14,723 bases of DNA from JAAZHK01 sp964536075 (lineage in GTDB: Bacteria; Bacillota_I; Bacilli_A; RF39; UBA660). Positions within the stretch are counted from its first letter, which is position 1. Each line of letters opens with the position of its first letter. Below the pieces are notes generated by a model. The model saw only the letters and a list, made by a program, of their open reading frames with translations. It searched no databases and was not told the origin of the DNA. Shown one piece after another: positions 1 to 7,310 of this stretch. Location of the stretch: the NCBI GenBank assembly GCA_964536075.1, contig CAZHWO010000020.1, positions 1-14,723 of the forward strand, written 5' to 3'. The position numbers were made by a program, and so were the translations under genes.

Positions 1-955
1 TGCGACTTACTTTAGTTCCAGCTTGAAGTTCTAACTCATATTGGGTAACTGTGGGTCCTGTATTAACTTCGACAACCTTGCCAATGACTCCAAAATCTTT
101 TAAAACTCTCTCTAAAATAATAATATTTTTCTCAATATTCGCTTGATTATTAACATTTTTAGGTTTGGGAGCATATTCCAAGATATCCATTGGGGGAAGT
201 TTATAATGGTTTTCAATCGATCTAACTTCTTGATTTTCATTACCCATCATTTTTTCTTTCTCAATGGTCATTTTATTTAATTCATCTAAACTAGAGATAA
301 CAATCTTATTTTCATTATCGACAACGGTATTATCGTTAATGATAACTCCATCTGTTTCATCATCACGGTTAGATGGTAATAATCTTTTCCCTTTTTTAAG
401 ACCATCTTTAATAATATCTAAGATTGAAAAACCGGTGAAGATAACAAAGCCAAAACCAATAATAACAATAGACACAATCTTAGTTCCTTCGGGATCAAAT
501 AATTTATTAAACAATGAACCAAATAATGCTCCTAGCAGTCCTCCCCCTGTTTCTTCAATCGGAAGTTTATGCATAACATTATTAAAAGCGGCCATTAAAT
601 CATTGATACTTTCCTTAAAAATAATAATAAGTTCACCATTATTCTCAGTCACATAGCTCATGTGGGTGAGTACTAAAAGACCAATTACCAAAAGATAAAC
701 ACCAACAAATCTTGTGGAAAAAAACTTGGGCCAATCGCGTTTAAAGAATATATAAATACCTAAAACAAAACTGGCAATTAATAAGACAATATACCAATTA
801 CCAACTAAGAAAATGGCAAAAGCAGCTGATAGTTTACCTACCAAACCATAACGACATAATCCTAAAATGGCTAATAAAACGAGGATAATCCCATATAATT
901 CTTTAATATAGGCAAAACCCTTTTTTTCTTCTTTTCTTGTTTTTTTCTTGGCCAC
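1..955 (-). CDS. ftsK: DNA translocase FtsK/SpoIIIE family, N-terminal part (3' end outside window)
   Basis: Septal DNA pump that moves chromosomal DNA out of the closing division septum. The frame reads from a GTG at 953-955 to the window edge, giving 318 codons with no stop. The start is supported by an AGAGGTG ribosome binding site 7 bases upstream, and the first residues (VAKKKTRKEEKKG) are basic and cytoplasmic. Four membrane helices lie near residues 20-38, 45-71, 83-99 and 160-182. The fourth is preceded by the glycine-rich GGGLLGALFGSLF loop typical of FtsK/SpoIIIE. An acidic linker of about 65 residues follows. Then come YKLPPMDIL (251-259) and NTGPTVTQYELELQAGTKVS (299-317), the start of the alpha/beta motor module. 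Walker motifs and the gamma domain would lie beyond base 1. Its own promoter sits behind the ftsZ terminator. FtsK and SpoIIIE cannot be separated without the C-terminus. Confidence 0.95.
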   Translation of the reverse strand, partial: MAKKKTRKEEKKGFAYIKELYGIILVLLAILGLCRYGLVGKLSAAFAIFLVGNWYIVLLIASFVLGIYIFFKRDWPKFFSTRFVGVYLLVIGLLVLTHMSYVTENNGELIIIFKESINDLMAAFNNVMHKLPIEETGGGLLGALFGSLFNKLFDPEGTKIVSIVIIGFGFVIFTGFSILDIIKDGLKKGKRLLPSNRDDETDGVIINDNTVVDNENKIVISSLDELNKMTIEKEKMMGNENQEVRSIENHYKLPPMDILEYAPKPKNVNNQANIEKNIIILERVLKDFGVIGKVVEVNTGPTVTQYELELQAGTKVSR

Positions 956-975
956 GCTGATACACCTCTATTATC

Positions 976-1003
976 ATTATATCATCTATATTATAATTGT
1001 CCA
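976..1003 (-). promoter_or_regulatory. ftsK promoter
   Basis: Reading the minus strand, TGGACA (plus 998-1003, 5 of 6 matches to the -35 consensus) is followed by a 16-base spacer and a perfect TATAAT (plus 976-981). Transcription would start about 15 bases before the ftsK GTG. The -35 box lies directly against the T-run of the ftsZ terminator, so ftsK looks like a separate transcription unit. Confidence 0.65.
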
Positions 1004-1028
1004 ATAAAAAAGGACATAAATTATGTCC
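1003..1028 (-). terminator. rho-independent terminator behind ftsZ
   Basis: GGACATA (1012-1018) and TATGTCC (1022-1028) form a perfect 7-bp stem with a 3-base loop. On the minus strand the stem is followed by TTTTTTATT. It starts 7 bases after the ftsZ stop codon and ends the murG-ftsZ transcript. Confidence 0.85.
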
Positions 1029-1035
1029 ATTATTT

Positions 1036-2121
1036 TTAATAATTACGGTTCTTTAAAAAATCAGGAATATCAAATTCCCCTTCATCATCAGGATCTTCGT
1101 TAGAAGATGTTTCAGCTAAACGACCTCGTCTACTGGTATTTTGAACATTATTGTAATTAGGTTGTTCAGCCACTGGTTTATCAAATCCAGTCGCAATAAC
1201 GGTGACAATCACTTCATCATTTAAGTTCTCATTAATAACTGATCCAAAAATAGTATTAATCTCAGTATTTGCAGCAGCTCTTACTACTTCAGCGGCTTGT
1301 TCGGCTTCAAATAGAGTTAAGTTAACACCACCAGTTATATTAATAATCGCATCGGTAGCCCCAGAAATACTTGTTTCTAGTAAAGGACTTGATACGGCTT
1401 GTTTAGCAGCTTCAATCGCACGATCTTCACCCATACCAATACCAATCCCAATAATAGCGTTACCTGATTTTTCCATTACGGCTTTAATATCGGCAAAATC
1501 AAGATTAACTAAACCAACAACTGCAATTAAATCCGAAATGGATTGAACTCCGCGTCTTAAAACATTATCAACTTCTTTAAAAGCTTCTAACATTGGCGTT
1601 GTTTTATCAATAATCTCTCTTAATCGATCATTTGGAATAATGATTAAGGTATCGACATGCTTTTTTAAATCTTCTAAACCTTTTTGAGCATTTTCCATAC
1701 GCTTGCGACCTTCAAAACCAAAAGGTTTAGTAACAAAAGCAACGGTTAAAGCGCCTAGTCCTTGAGCAATCTCAGCAATAATAGGAGCGGCTCCAGTTCC
1801 AGTTCCTCCACCCATTCCACAGGTGATAAAAACCATATCGGCACCTTCCAAGGCTTCTTCAATATCTTTTTTAGATTCAATAGCGGCCTCTTTACCAATT
1901 TCGGGTTTAGCACCAGCGCCTAATCCTTCGGTAAGACCTTTACCTAGTTGAATCTTAACATCAGCTTTAGAGTTGTTTAATACTTGTAAATCAGTATTAG
2001 CAACAATAAATTCAACACCTTTAACGCCCGATTCGATCATACGATTAATAGCGTTACCACCGCCGCCGCCAATACCGATTACTTTTATTTTGGCTAATTG
2101 ATCCATCTCTAATCCAAACAT
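1036..2121 (-). CDS. ftsZ: cell division protein FtsZ
   Basis: Tubulin-like GTPase that forms the cytokinetic Z ring. At 361 aa it is slightly short for the family because the C-terminal linker is short. The nucleotide-binding tubulin signature GGGTGTG is at residues 104-110. The T7 synergy loop NLDFADI is at 206-212, with the GTP-hydrolysing acidic residues D208 and D211. A variable hydrophilic linker of about 35 residues (316-350) leads to the conserved C-terminal peptide DIPDFLKNR (351-359), which binds FtsA and other tethers. The start is fixed by AAGGAGG seven bases upstream. Only 12 bases separate it from ftsA, so the two are cotranscribed and probably translationally coupled. A terminator follows directly. 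Typical SepF, YlmD or YlmE neighbours are not present downstream; ftsK is there instead. Confidence 0.98.
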   Translation of the reverse strand: MFGLEMDQLAKIKVIGIGGGGGNAINRMIESGVKGVEFIVANTDLQVLNNSKADVKIQLGKGLTEGLGAGAKPEIGKEAAIESKKDIEEALEGADMVFITCGMGGGTGTGAAPIIAEIAQGLGALTVAFVTKPFGFEGRKRMENAQKGLEDLKKHVDTLIIIPNDRLREIIDKTTPMLEAFKEVDNVLRRGVQSISDLIAVVGLVNLDFADIKAVMEKSGNAIIGIGIGMGEDRAIEAAKQAVSSPLLETSISGATDAIINITGGVNLTLFEAEQAAEVVRAAANTEINTIFGSVINENLNDEVIVTVIATGFDKPVAEQPNYNNVQNTSRRGRLAETSSNEDPDDEGEFDIPDFLKNRNY

Positions 2122-2133
2122 ACAAAATCCTCC

Positions 2134-3381
2134 TTAATTATCAAAAAAATAACCAAATACTTTACTAAGAATAGTATCATTACTAATATTCATAACTTTT
2201 TTTCTGGTTGTGATCAATTCTTGTTCACTTTTGTCATCAAACATTGAATATTCTTTGCCTCTTAACAAAAGTTTATCACTAAAGTACTTAATAAGTCCAG
2301 CAGAAGTTGAAAATTTGTTATTTCTAATACCAATAGAAGTAATATTTAAAGGACTAGCCATATGTCCTAGAACATTATCAATAATATAACCAAACCCTGC
2401 TAACTCACTAATACCTCCTGAAACAATTATATAACTAATTTCTCTTTTTGTTAAGATATTAATTTCTTTACTAATAATTTTTAACATTTCTGTTAATCTT
2501 TTTTCAACAATATCACTTATTTCATATTGACTAATAACCAGTTTTTCCTCATTCTTACTCTTAATTTCATAGTTATCGTTGGTGTCAGCATATTTTTTAC
2601 TGCTAACCGCAAATTTTTCTTTTAAATACCTAGCCGTTGACTTGTCCACTTTATAGGCATAAGCAATATCACTATCAATATCTTTAGCTCCTAAGTCTAA
2701 GATACTGTTTTTAATCATAATACCTTTATTAAAAATAGAGATATTAGTGGTTTCAGCTCCAATATTGACAATGGCCCCGACTTTACTATCTAAATCTTTG
2801 TTTTTAGCCATATAATAGTCGCCAATTGGTGATAAAGCTAAATCAACAACCTCGAGATTACATTCTCTCATAATACTCAAGACCGAATAAACATTACGTT
2901 TAGGAACGGTGGAAATAACAGCTTTAACCCCTAGTTTTTTACCAACCAATCCTAAAGGTTCTTTAATACCATCTTTCTCATCTAAACTAAAACCAATGGG
3001 AATAATTGTTACTAATTCTTTCGTTTTATCTATTTTATTATTTAAGGATTTCTTTAAACATTTGACAATATCCATGGAGGTTACTTCCATCTCCGGATTA
3101 TCAACTTTTACTTCCGCGCTGACAATGGTTAATTCCCGGTTGTTGGAAGGAACCGTTACAAGCGCTTTATCAAGCTTAACTCCAAGCATGGTTTCAATCT
3201 CCCGAACAGCTAGATTTATCGATTTAACAACCATCGTTTCATCAATAATTAAACCTTTTTTGACTCCCACGGAACGAACGCAGGTAGAGGCTAAAACATG
3301 AAGACGTTTGGCAATTATTTCACCAACCACTATTTTAATTGAATCACTACCAATATCAATACTAGTGTAAATTCTCTTCAT
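2134..3381 (-). CDS. ftsA: cell division protein FtsA
   Basis: Actin-like ATPase that attaches FtsZ filaments to the membrane and recruits later division proteins. Phosphate-1 loop DIGSDSIKIVVGE (residues 9-21), phosphate-2 region IVNIGAETTNISIF (204-217) and adenosine motif VSGGISELAGF (320-330) are visible. The FtsA-specific 1C (SHS2) domain lies between about 85 and 165. The last residues (about 402-415, ending SKVFGYFFDN) form a short hydrophobic and basic segment that fits the membrane-targeting amphipathic helix. Length, 415 aa, is normal. The ATG at 3381 has AGGAG upstream. It is followed by ftsZ after 12 bases and preceded by ftsQ with a 56-base gap that contains a possible promoter, so ftsAZ may be boosted independently of the murG promoter. 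Confidence 0.96.
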   Translation of the reverse strand: MKRIYTSIDIGSDSIKIVVGEIIAKRLHVLASTCVRSVGVKKGLIIDETMVVKSINLAVREIETMLGVKLDKALVTVPSNNRELTIVSAEVKVDNPEMEVTSMDIVKCLKKSLNNKIDKTKELVTIIPIGFSLDEKDGIKEPLGLVGKKLGVKAVISTVPKRNVYSVLSIMRECNLEVVDLALSPIGDYYMAKNKDLDSKVGAIVNIGAETTNISIFNKGIMIKNSILDLGAKDIDSDIAYAYKVDKSTARYLKEKFAVSSKKYADTNDNYEIKSKNEEKLVISQYEISDIVEKRLTEMLKIISKEINILTKREISYIIVSGGISELAGFGYIIDNVLGHMASPLNITSIGIRNNKFSTSAGLIKYFSDKLLLRGKEYSMFDDKSEQELITTRKKVMNISNDTILSKVFGYFFDN

Positions 3382-3405
3382 TCTTACCAGCTCCTACTAT
3401 ATTTC

Positions 3406-3434
3406 ATTATACATTATTTTTCATTATTCAACAA
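3406..3434 (-). promoter_or_regulatory. possible internal promoter for ftsA-ftsZ
   Basis: In the 56-base gap after ftsQ the minus strand carries a perfect TATAAT (plus 3406-3411), preceded after exactly 17 bases by TTGTTG (plus 3429-3434), a weak -35. An extra promoter before ftsAZ is common in other bacteria, but in AT-rich DNA a -10 match can arise by chance. Confidence 0.45.
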
Positions 3435-3437
3435 GTC

Positions 3438-4115
3438 TTATTCCATAATCTTAAAATGATTACCACTATCTAAATAAAGAATACCTTTTTTACCTTCTAA
3501 TTGATCAAGAACATTTAAATAATAGTTAATATTTGCAATTTTGGCTAAAGTAATATAAACATAATTACCATCATTCATAGATAATAAAAAGCGTTCCTCA
3601 TCATATTCATTAGGATCATATTTTATTTCTGAAATATGCGTTAAAACATTGTGCTCGACTAAACTTAGTTTTTGAATAAATTTATTACTAATGGTATCTG
3701 GGACATAATTGATTAATAAAGGCACCCCTTGTGTTTTTTGCTCCAGTAGTAATTTAGTTCCATCGGCAAAAGTATAATAATAGTTTGTATCCCGATATAA
3801 TATTTTATTTTCAGTAATATGAAGATTAATTCGTAAAAACCACTTTTTATCTATTTGAACTTTAGCAATAAACGGACTCTTTTTTAATTTTTTAGAGATA
3901 GTGTGCTTAGTCGTCATAATAAAAGAAGGATAATTATTTAAATGCGCTAAATCAATAATCTCTTGATCAGTCAAATAGGTATTATTATAGATATAGATAT
4001 TTTTAATGGGGAGATTAATTAGAAAAGCACCAAAAAGATATACTAGGTATATCAGAAAAACAAATAAGATAAATTTTATAAATTTAAACCTTCTAACCTT
4101 TTTTTTTCTTTTCAT
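3438..4115 (-). CDS. ftsQ: cell division protein FtsQ/DivIB
   Basis: Single-pass membrane protein of the FtsQ-FtsB-FtsL (DivIB-DivIC-FtsL) complex, which controls septal peptidoglycan synthesis. A basic cytoplasmic N-terminus (MKRKKKVRRFKF) is followed by one membrane helix at about residues 13-34. The POTRA domain begins at once: LPIKNIYIYNNTYLTDQEI through INLHITENKILY, about residues 35-107. The beta domain fills the rest up to the C-terminal DSGNHFKIME. At 225 aa it is close to the usual DivIB size without a long cytoplasmic tail. It starts 8 bases after the murB stop and is followed by ftsA, the standard order in dcw clusters. Sequence conservation in this family is low, so the call rests on topology, the POTRA pattern and position. 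Confidence 0.9.
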   Translation of the reverse strand: MKRKKKVRRFKFIKFILFVFLIYLVYLFGAFLINLPIKNIYIYNNTYLTDQEIIDLAHLNNYPSFIMTTKHTISKKLKKSPFIAKVQIDKKWFLRINLHITENKILYRDTNYYYTFADGTKLLLEQKTQGVPLLINYVPDTISNKFIQKLSLVEHNVLTHISEIKYDPNEYDEERFLLSMNDGNYVYITLAKIANINYYLNVLDQLEGKKGILYLDSGNHFKIME

Positions 4116-4123
4116 AAATTATT

Positions 4124-5026
4124 TCACCAATTTATTTCTTCTTGTTCAATAATTAAATCAATATGGTATTTTTCTTGAACGGCATCTTTAACAAAATGAA
4201 TTAAGTCATGAATATCTTGAGCTGTAGCCTTACCTGTATTAACAATAAAGTTCGCGTGCTTAGGACTGACGATGGCTCCCCCAATTTTTTTGCCTTTTAA
4301 ATGGAGATCTTCAATAAGTTTACCGGCAAACATATCCGGGGGATTACGAAAAACACTACCAGCGGAAGGATATTCTAGGGGTTGCGTTTCTAATCGTCTT
4401 TTTCTTCTTTCCTTAATAACTTCTTCCAGAGCTTCTTTCTGACCTTTATAAAGTTTGATTATGGCACTTAAACAAATGTAATCTTTGTTTTTTTGCAGAA
4501 AGGAACTGCGATAATGGAATGCTAATTCTTTATTGGTAAGCGTAATTATTTTTAAATCAGGTGTCAAAACCCGAATGCTTTTAACAATATACCCCATATC
4601 ACTTTTATAGGCTCCGGCATTCATATAAATAGCTCCACCTATCGTACCAGGGATACCAGCAGCAAATTCAAGACCAGCCAAACCTCTTTTACAAGCTAAG
4701 CGCGTTAAAGCCGTTAAGCTATATCCGGCACCGACAACAATTTCGTTCTTATCAATATTTACATGATCAAAATTATCTAGTTTAATAATAATCCCATCAA
4801 AAAGATTATCACTAAATAAAACATTAGATCCATTGCCTAAAACTTTATACTTAAGCTTATTATTTTTAATAATGGTAATAAGTTCTTTTAACTTTTCTTC
4901 ATTTTTGGGATAAACCATTAAGCTAGCGGTACCACCTACTCGATAAGTTGTATATTTAGCTAGTGGAACATTTTCTAAGCTATGGCCAATGTTATTATCT
5001 TTAATTTTTTTAATTACTTCTTTCAT
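4124..5026 (-). CDS. murB: UDP-N-acetylenolpyruvoylglucosamine reductase
   Basis: Cytoplasmic FAD enzyme that uses NADPH to reduce UDP-GlcNAc-enolpyruvate to UDP-MurNAc, the second committed step of peptidoglycan synthesis. FAD-binding segments are TTYRVGG (residues 26-32), GNGSNVLFSD (64-73) and AAGIPGTIGGAIYMNAGAY (122-140). Catalytic residues are in HYRSS (R173) and SAGSVFRNPP (S224, the proton donor), with the terminal acidic cluster IEQEE (293-297). The SVFRNP form without the loop of the E. coli enzyme fits type II MurB. At 300 aa it is full length. The ATG overlaps the murG TGA as ATGA, and AGGAG lies upstream, so translation is coupled to murG. Confidence 0.97.
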   Translation of the reverse strand: MKEVIKKIKDNNIGHSLENVPLAKYTTYRVGGTASLMVYPKNEEKLKELITIIKNNKLKYKVLGNGSNVLFSDNLFDGIIIKLDNFDHVNIDKNEIVVGAGYSLTALTRLACKRGLAGLEFAAGIPGTIGGAIYMNAGAYKSDMGYIVKSIRVLTPDLKIITLTNKELAFHYRSSFLQKNKDYICLSAIIKLYKGQKEALEEVIKERRKRRLETQPLEYPSAGSVFRNPPDMFAGKLIEDLHLKGKKIGGAIVSPKHANFIVNTGKATAQDIHDLIHFVKDAVQEKYHIDLIIEQEEINW

Positions 5027-6108
5027 TTACTAACTCCTACTAAATTGTTAATAATATTAATAATACGATCGGTACTATCCGTAATACCCAATTTTTGCAT
5101 ATTGGTTTTTAACTCTTGATACTTTTGATCATTAGTGATAATACTATCAATCATTTTGATTAAATTATGACTATTAAAGTCCTTTTCTTCTAAGAGCAGA
5201 GCGCCACCAGCTTCTTTAATACTTAAAGCATTTAAATATTGATGATTATTAGCTACATATGGTGATGGTACTAAAATAGCGGGAAGACCAATCGCGGTTA
5301 TTTCAGCTAAGGTGGAAGCCCCAGCCCTAGAAACAATTAAATCAGTAACCTTTAAGACATTTAGCATATTATCTAAAAAAGGAACGATTTTGATATTATT
5401 ACCGACTTTAATATTTTTATATTGTTCATAATAATTTTGGCCAGTAACAAAAATAACTTCATACGATTTATGACTTAATTTTGGTAGCATTTCTTTTAGT
5501 TTTTCATTCATGGTAAAACTTCCTAAACTTCCCATAACAATTAAAACTAATTTCTTTTTTTCCGTTAAACCTAAAGTACTTTTACGTGCTTGTTTAGCTA
5601 AATAGGCTTCTTCACTACGGGGGTTACCAGTCAATATTACTTTATCTTTGTTAAAATATTTCAAACTTCCTGGTAAGGATACTCCTATTTTATCAGCTAA
5701 ATTACCTAAAAAACGATTAGATTTACCAGGAATAATATTTTGTTCATGAATAAAGGTTTTGATTTTCATGCGGTGGGCAGCATAAATAACCGGAGCTGTT
5801 ATATAACCTCCGATACCTAAAACAATATCTGGTTTAAATTCCTGAATGATCTTTTTACTCTTCCGATAAGCTTGATAGAAATTATTAATAACTTTAATAT
5901 TTCCTAGGATCTTTTTTTTATTTAAGCCATGCATTTCTAAACCAATATATTTAATACCCTGGCTAGGAACAATATCTTTTTCCATGCGATCTGTTGTCCC
6001 AATATATAAAATATCAATATTTTTATCTTGGTCTTTTAACTTATTAATAATAGCTAAGGCAGGATATATATGTCCTCCGGTTCCTCCGGCACTGACGATT
6101 ACTCTCAC
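5023..6108 (-). CDS. murG: lipid II synthase MurG (undecaprenyl-PP-MurNAc-pentapeptide GlcNAc transferase)
   Basis: Peripheral membrane glycosyltransferase (GT28, GT-B fold) that adds GlcNAc from UDP-GlcNAc to lipid I, giving lipid II. Family motifs are all present: GGTGGH (residues 8-13), HEQN (121-124), GNPR (161-164), GSLGS (193-197), SRAGASTLAE (260-269) and NNHQ (287-290). Length, 361 aa, is normal. The start is a GTG encoding MRVIVSAGG, which matches the family N-terminus, with AGGA upstream. It is the first gene of the murG-murB-ftsQ-ftsA-ftsZ operon. The usual upstream dcw members (mraY, murD, ftsW) are not beside it; a terminator and an unrelated membrane gene are there instead. Confidence 0.97.
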   Translation of the reverse strand: MRVIVSAGGTGGHIYPALAIINKLKDQDKNIDILYIGTTDRMEKDIVPSQGIKYIGLEMHGLNKKKILGNIKVINNFYQAYRKSKKIIQEFKPDIVLGIGGYITAPVIYAAHRMKIKTFIHEQNIIPGKSNRFLGNLADKIGVSLPGSLKYFNKDKVILTGNPRSEEAYLAKQARKSTLGLTEKKKLVLIVMGSLGSFTMNEKLKEMLPKLSHKSYEVIFVTGQNYYEQYKNIKVGNNIKIVPFLDNMLNVLKVTDLIVSRAGASTLAEITAIGLPAILVPSPYVANNHQYLNALSIKEAGGALLLEEKDFNSHNLIKMIDSIITNDQKYQELKTNMQKLGITDSTDRIINIINNLVGVSK

Positions 6109-6127
6109 TTTATCACATCCTATTAGT

Positions 6128-6157
6128 ATTATATATCAAATAGTAGGTTTTTGCCAA
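6128..6157 (-). promoter_or_regulatory. murG operon promoter
   Basis: The minus strand shows TTGGCA (plus 6152-6157, 5 of 6 matches), an 18-base spacer and a perfect TATAAT (plus 6128-6133), about 20 bases before the murG GTG. It lies just after the terminator of the preceding gene, which supports a fresh transcription start for the murG-ftsZ operon. Confidence 0.7.
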
Positions 6158-6167
6158 GGTTTTTAAG

Positions 6168-6193
6168 TATAAAAAAAGTACTCATGTACTTTT
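6168..6193 (-). terminator. rho-independent terminator of the DUF421 gene
   Basis: AAAAGTAC (6174-6181) and GTACTTTT (6186-6193) form an 8-bp stem with loop TCAT. The minus strand continues with T residues from the A-run 6171-6177. The TGA stop codon of the DUF421 gene lies in the loop, so gene end and terminator are merged. Confidence 0.8.
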
Positions 6194-6820
6194 ATGTTCA
6201 ATTATATATAAACTATTGTCGCGATAGAAGGCATAGAAAATATTTTCTAAGGCAATATTTTTTTCATCCAATTCTTTATTTAACCAATGTTCATTCTTTT
6301 TTATTTGAATTAAGGTTTCATAATCAATAATGCCATCTAAAACTAAAGGTAAAGGATATTCTTTATTGAAAAAATCCTTTTTAAAAACCGATAATTTACC
6401 ATTACTTTCTAATAAAGCATAGTCAACATCTTCAATGTTTTTAATATTTTTTTCTCTTAGTTGACTAAGTAAATCTTCAATATTGTACCGTTGTTTAAGC
6501 ATCTCCTTAAAATTAATTTTACCACGGTTAATAATGACTGATGGTTTATCATCAAAAAGCGCGCGTATTTTTTTATTCCTCATGGATAAATAGGCAATAG
6601 AAACTTGACATATCATTAGAATAGCTAAAGGTATTAAAGAATAAAAAAGCGAAACTTTAACATCTTCAATGGAGATAGCTACAATTTCCGCTACCAAAAA
6701 ACTAACAATTAAATCAATAATGCCTAACTCCCCTATTTCTCTTTTGCCCATAAAGCGATACATAATAAAAATAATAAAGTAAAAAAACAACGTACGTAGA
6801 CCACATATAACTAAATCCAT
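6182..6820 (-). CDS. DUF421 / YetF-like membrane protein
   Basis: Membrane protein of the family that includes B. subtilis YetF, YdfR and YkjA. Its biochemical role is not established. Three membrane helices lie in the first 95 residues, with the family landmark GKREIGELGIIDLIVSFLVA between helices 1 and 2. A soluble YetF-type C-terminal domain follows: KPSVIINRGKINFKEMLKQR, then NIEDLLSQLREKNI and VDYALLESNGKLSVFKK. I chose the ATG at 6820 (212 aa). It has GGTGAT four bases upstream, the same arrangement as the divergent neighbour; upstream GTG (6829) and TTG (6832) codons in the same frame overlap that binding site. It is a single-gene unit ended by a terminator overlapping its stop codon. 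Confidence 0.88.
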   Translation of the reverse strand: MDLVICGLRTLFFYFIIFIMYRFMGKREIGELGIIDLIVSFLVAEIVAISIEDVKVSLFYSLIPLAILMICQVSIAYLSMRNKKIRALFDDKPSVIINRGKINFKEMLKQRYNIEDLLSQLREKNIKNIEDVDYALLESNGKLSVFKKDFFNKEYPLPLVLDGIIDYETLIQIKKNEHWLNKELDEKNIALENIFYAFYRDNSLYIIEHKST

Positions 6821-6893
6821 ATCTATCACCAATAATATTATGTTGAAAGGTATATTTTTTTATACTTAACATATCTTTTATTAGGTGATTCAT

Positions 6894-7241
6894 ATGAAAT
6901 ATCTTAAGGGATTATTATATATTTTTATGCCCATGATTATTTTAACCCTACTGTTAACGATTTTAAATTATTTTAATATATTAAATGGTAAGATTATCAA
7001 TTATATATTACTTCTAATTCCATTAGTATCTATTTTTATTGGCGGCATATATGTTGGTAAGCGCAGTAGTAAAAAAGGTTATATTGAAGGTTTAAAAATT
7101 AGTAGTATGTTTATTTTACTTATCTTACTATTATCTTACTTAGGATTAGATCAAAAATTAGAGTTGCGGAATATAATTTATTATCTTATGTTAACTTTGA
7201 CTAGTATCTTTGGCAGTATTATTGGGATTAACAAAAAATAA
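6894..7241 (+). CDS. TIGR04086 / YrzE-like small integral membrane protein
   Basis: Small protein of unknown function, 115 aa, almost entirely membrane-embedded. Four hydrophobic helices lie near residues 5-25, 36-53, 69-83 and 92-109. Between helices 2 and 3 is GGIYVGKRSSKKGYIEGL, the glycine and lysine loop characteristic of the TIGR04086/YrzE group, in which small glycines pack helices and a basic patch faces the cytoplasm. The ATG at 6894 is preferred to an in-frame GTG at 6885 because AGGTGAT lies just upstream of the ATG and would overlap the GTG start. It is one of only two plus-strand genes here. It is divergent from the DUF421 gene and ends in a bidirectional terminator. The family assignment is by pattern and is less certain than the membrane prediction. 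Confidence 0.75.
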   Translation: MKYLKGLLYIFMPMIILTLLLTILNYFNILNGKIINYILLLIPLVSIFIGGIYVGKRSSKKGYIEGLKISSMFILLILLLSYLGLDQKLELRNIIYYLMLTLTSIFGSIIGINKK

Positions 7242-7277
7242 AAAGAGTTTGGAATTAAAAATTTCTGAACTCTTTTT
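7240..7277. terminator. bidirectional terminator between convergent genes
   Basis: AAAAAGAGTT (7240-7249) pairs perfectly with AACTCTTTTT (7268-7277), and five more pairs, including two wobbles, extend the stem inward. T-runs follow in both directions. It serves the YrzE-like gene on the plus strand (its TAA overlaps the stem base) and the LRR protein gene on the minus strand, whose stop is 33 bases away. Confidence 0.85.
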
Positions 7278-7310
7278 AATATTGGCCCTCAAACCTCACG
7301 ATACTTTATC

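Noticed and set aside
264..656. Plus-strand open frame of 130 codons
   Set aside because: It is antisense to the ftsK coding region, low in complexity and rich in serine, isoleucine and proline, with no recognisable domain.
1202..1546. Plus-strand open frame inside ftsZ
   Set aside because: It is antisense to a fully conserved ftsZ segment and has no family features.
2909..3301. Plus-strand open frame inside ftsA
   Set aside because: It is a shadow of the ftsA coding frame; the minus-strand protein is unmistakable.
5984..6166. Plus-strand 60-codon frame over the murG start
   Set aside because: It covers the murG N-terminus and its promoter in antisense, and has no ribosome site or family match.
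6843..6872. Promoters for the divergent DUF421 and YrzE-like genes
   Set aside because: TTGAAA with TAACAT at 18 bases on plus, and CATAAT on minus, are too weak to call in such AT-rich DNA.
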